NCBI RefSeq assembly: GCF_027533845.1
Contig: NZ_JAPZVN010000006.1
Location: 1-64,000, forward strand
Origin: Streptomyces sp. RPT161
GTDB lineage: Bacteria > Actinomycetota > Actinomycetes > Streptomycetales > Streptomycetaceae
DNA: 64,000 bases
Reading direction: 5' to 3'
Shown: positions 62,955 to 64,000 of the stretch, piece by piece
Position numbering within the stretch: position 1 is the first letter of the stretch
How the letters are laid out: each line of letters opens with the position of its first letter
Program-made: the position numbers and the translations under genes
Notes under the pieces: model-generated
The model's input: only the letters and a program-made list of their open reading frames with translations
Database searches by the model: none
Told to the model about the DNA's origin: nothing

Positions 62955-63737
62955 TCAGCGCGTGCGGCTCTGGGCCTCGAACCGGAGCATCCGGTCGAGG
63001 ACCGCGTCAGCGGTCGGCTCGTGCAGCTCGTCCACGAGCAGGCCGTCGGCGAGGAACACCACCCGGTCCGCGTGTGCGGCGGCCACCGGGTCGTGGGTCA
63101 CCATCACCACCGTCTGCCCCAACTCCCGTACCGAGTCGCCCAGAAAGCCAAGGATCTCGGCGCCGGAGCGGGAGTCGAGGTTGCCAGTCGGCTCGTCGGC
63201 GAACACGATCTCGGGACGCGAGACCAGAGCGCGGGCAGCCGCGACCCGCTGCTGCTGGCCGCCGGACAGCTCAGTGGGCCGATGGGCGAGCCGACCCGCC
63301 AGGCCCACGGTGGTGACAACCGTCTCCAGCCAGGCCGGGTCCGGCTGACGTCCGGCGAGCCGCAGCGGCAGCGTGATGTTCTCCAGCGCGGTGAGCGTGG
63401 GCAGCAGGTTGAAGCCCTGGAAGACGAATCCCACCTTGTCCCGCCGCAGCGCGGTGAGCTGCTTGTCCGAAAGGGAGGCAAGCTCGGTTCCGCCGATGCG
63501 CGCCGAGCCGGAGGTGACCCGGTCCAGCCCGGCCATGCAGTGCATCAGCGTGGACTTGCCGGAACCGGAGGGACCCATGACGGCGGTGAACCGGCCCCGT
63601 GCGAACTCGACGAACACCGAGTCCAGCGCGGTGACCCGCGTCTCACCCTTCCCGTACACCTTGGTCAGACCCGTTGCGCGGGCAGCCGGTTCGGTGACGG
63701 GGGAGCCGGGTGCGGGGGTGGGGAACATCTGGGACAT
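62955..63737 (-). CDS. ABC transporter ATP-binding protein (MacB/LolD-type)
   Basis: A 260-residue ATPase. Walker A is GPSGSGKST (55-63), the Q-loop is VFQGFNLLP, the signature is LSGGQQQR, Walker B is EIVFADEP with catalytic Glu, and the H-loop is VTHD. The short C-terminus and the Q-loop context are typical of MacB/LolD family ATPases, which drive FtsX-type permeases mechanically. ATG 63735-63737 follows GGAG (CCCAGGCGGAGTACTC). It is first in a two-gene operon with the permease at 60270-62834. No regulator or response-system gene is visible within the window. Confidence 0.94.
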   Translation of the reverse strand: MSQMFPTPAPGSPVTEPAARATGLTKVYGKGETRVTALDSVFVEFARGRFTAVMGPSGSGKSTLMHCMAGLDRVTSGSARIGGTELASLSDKQLTALRRDKVGFVFQGFNLLPTLTALENITLPLRLAGRQPDPAWLETVVTTVGLAGRLAHRPTELSGGQQQRVAAARALVSRPEIVFADEPTGNLDSRSGAEILGFLGDSVRELGQTVVMVTHDPVAAAHADRVVFLADGLLVDELHEPTADAVLDRMLRFEAQSRTR

Positions 63738-64000
63738 GAGTACTCCGCCTGGGATTCGACGGTCCGCACAGAGCGCGGCGGGCCGGAGGGACACTCCCAT
63801 CCTCACCGCCTCCACCTGCGCAAACATCGCTCTACGGGCGGGAGTTGGGCTCTGTCCGAGGGAGGAGCCGAACGGTCCGCCTCCGCCCTCGGGCAGACCC
63901 TCAGGGGGAGGGGCCTATGCCGTTGGGGAGAGGAGGGCCTGCCCGCGCGGGACCACACCTCGTGCCACGGCCTCAGACCGTTCACACAGCAGGGAACCCG
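63738..64000. other. end of window, upstream region of the ABC operon
   Basis: No gene seen in the last 263 bases. It should contain the promoter of the ABC operon; no operator was recognised. Confidence 0.5.

Overview
The window looks like part of a Streptomyces chromosome. The DNA is uniformly GC-rich with heavy G/C third-position codon use. It carries a short chaplin (an aerial-hyphae surface protein) and several small families typical of streptomycetes (DUF3224, a DUF5133-like protein, DUF5701, CsbD, small hydrophobic proteins). It also has two SigB/SigF-type sigma factors with the usual crowd of anti-sigma kinases, STAS antagonists and SpoIIE phosphatases. No rRNA, tRNA, CRISPR array or intact insertion sequence was found.

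Left part (about 0-15 kb): the tail of a membrane protein; a divergent DUF3224 / WYL-regulator pair around a perfect palindrome; a CsbD stress protein; an MHS-type MFS symporter; an RsbV-like STAS protein; a PAP2-diacylglycerol kinase fusion with a YihY/BrkB protein; several small proteins; a secreted protein; an AI-2E-type permease; and a first SigB-family sigma factor (11891-12757, minus).

Central stress block (about 13-36 kb): a YflT-like general stress protein, a MarR regulator, and a SpoIIE phosphatase. These are followed by a compact, translationally coupled stressosome cassette rsbR-rsbS-rsbT-rsbX-like (16723-19524) running into two more SpoIIE phosphatases and an RsbW-like kinase. Further on are a second MarR, an SRPBCC protein, a second CsbD, two tandem proteins sharing an unnamed domain, a fourth SpoIIE phosphatase, glgX, an APC permease, a secreted histidine phosphatase, and a second SigB-family sigma factor (33656-34534). 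Both sigma genes are preceded by the same GTTT-N14-GGGTAG promoter-like element, which suggests SigB-type auto- or cross-regulation. The likely logic is: stressosome, then RsbT-type release, then SpoIIE phosphatases, then STAS/RsbW partner switching, then SigB-family sigma factors, then stress proteins.

Right part (about 36-64 kb) is accessory in character and holds several gene relics. Intact genes include a Tat-exported bicovalent-flavin oxidase, an epoxide hydrolase, a chaplin, an acetamidase/formamidase-permease operon, an M48 membrane protease with a coupled partner, a saccharopine-dehydrogenase-like reductase, a SulP-STAS transporter, MarR-MFS-HbpS-like genes, a zinc alcohol dehydrogenase with a TetR regulator, a DUF3626-SDR operon and a MacB/FtsX-type ABC exporter. 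The relics are a truncated lasso-peptide B2 protease, a DUF1275 gene frameshifted in a G6 run, a headless LysR gene, a transposase scrap and a broken NUDIX gene.

Most unusual observations: two SpoIIE paralogues that flank the stressosome cassette and have lost different catalytic aspartates; an orphan lasso B2 fragment; the tandem unnamed-domain pair; and an SDR with a zinc-ribbon-like N-terminus whose catalytic Tyr position is Thr. All functional assignments come from reading the sequence; no database search was possible.
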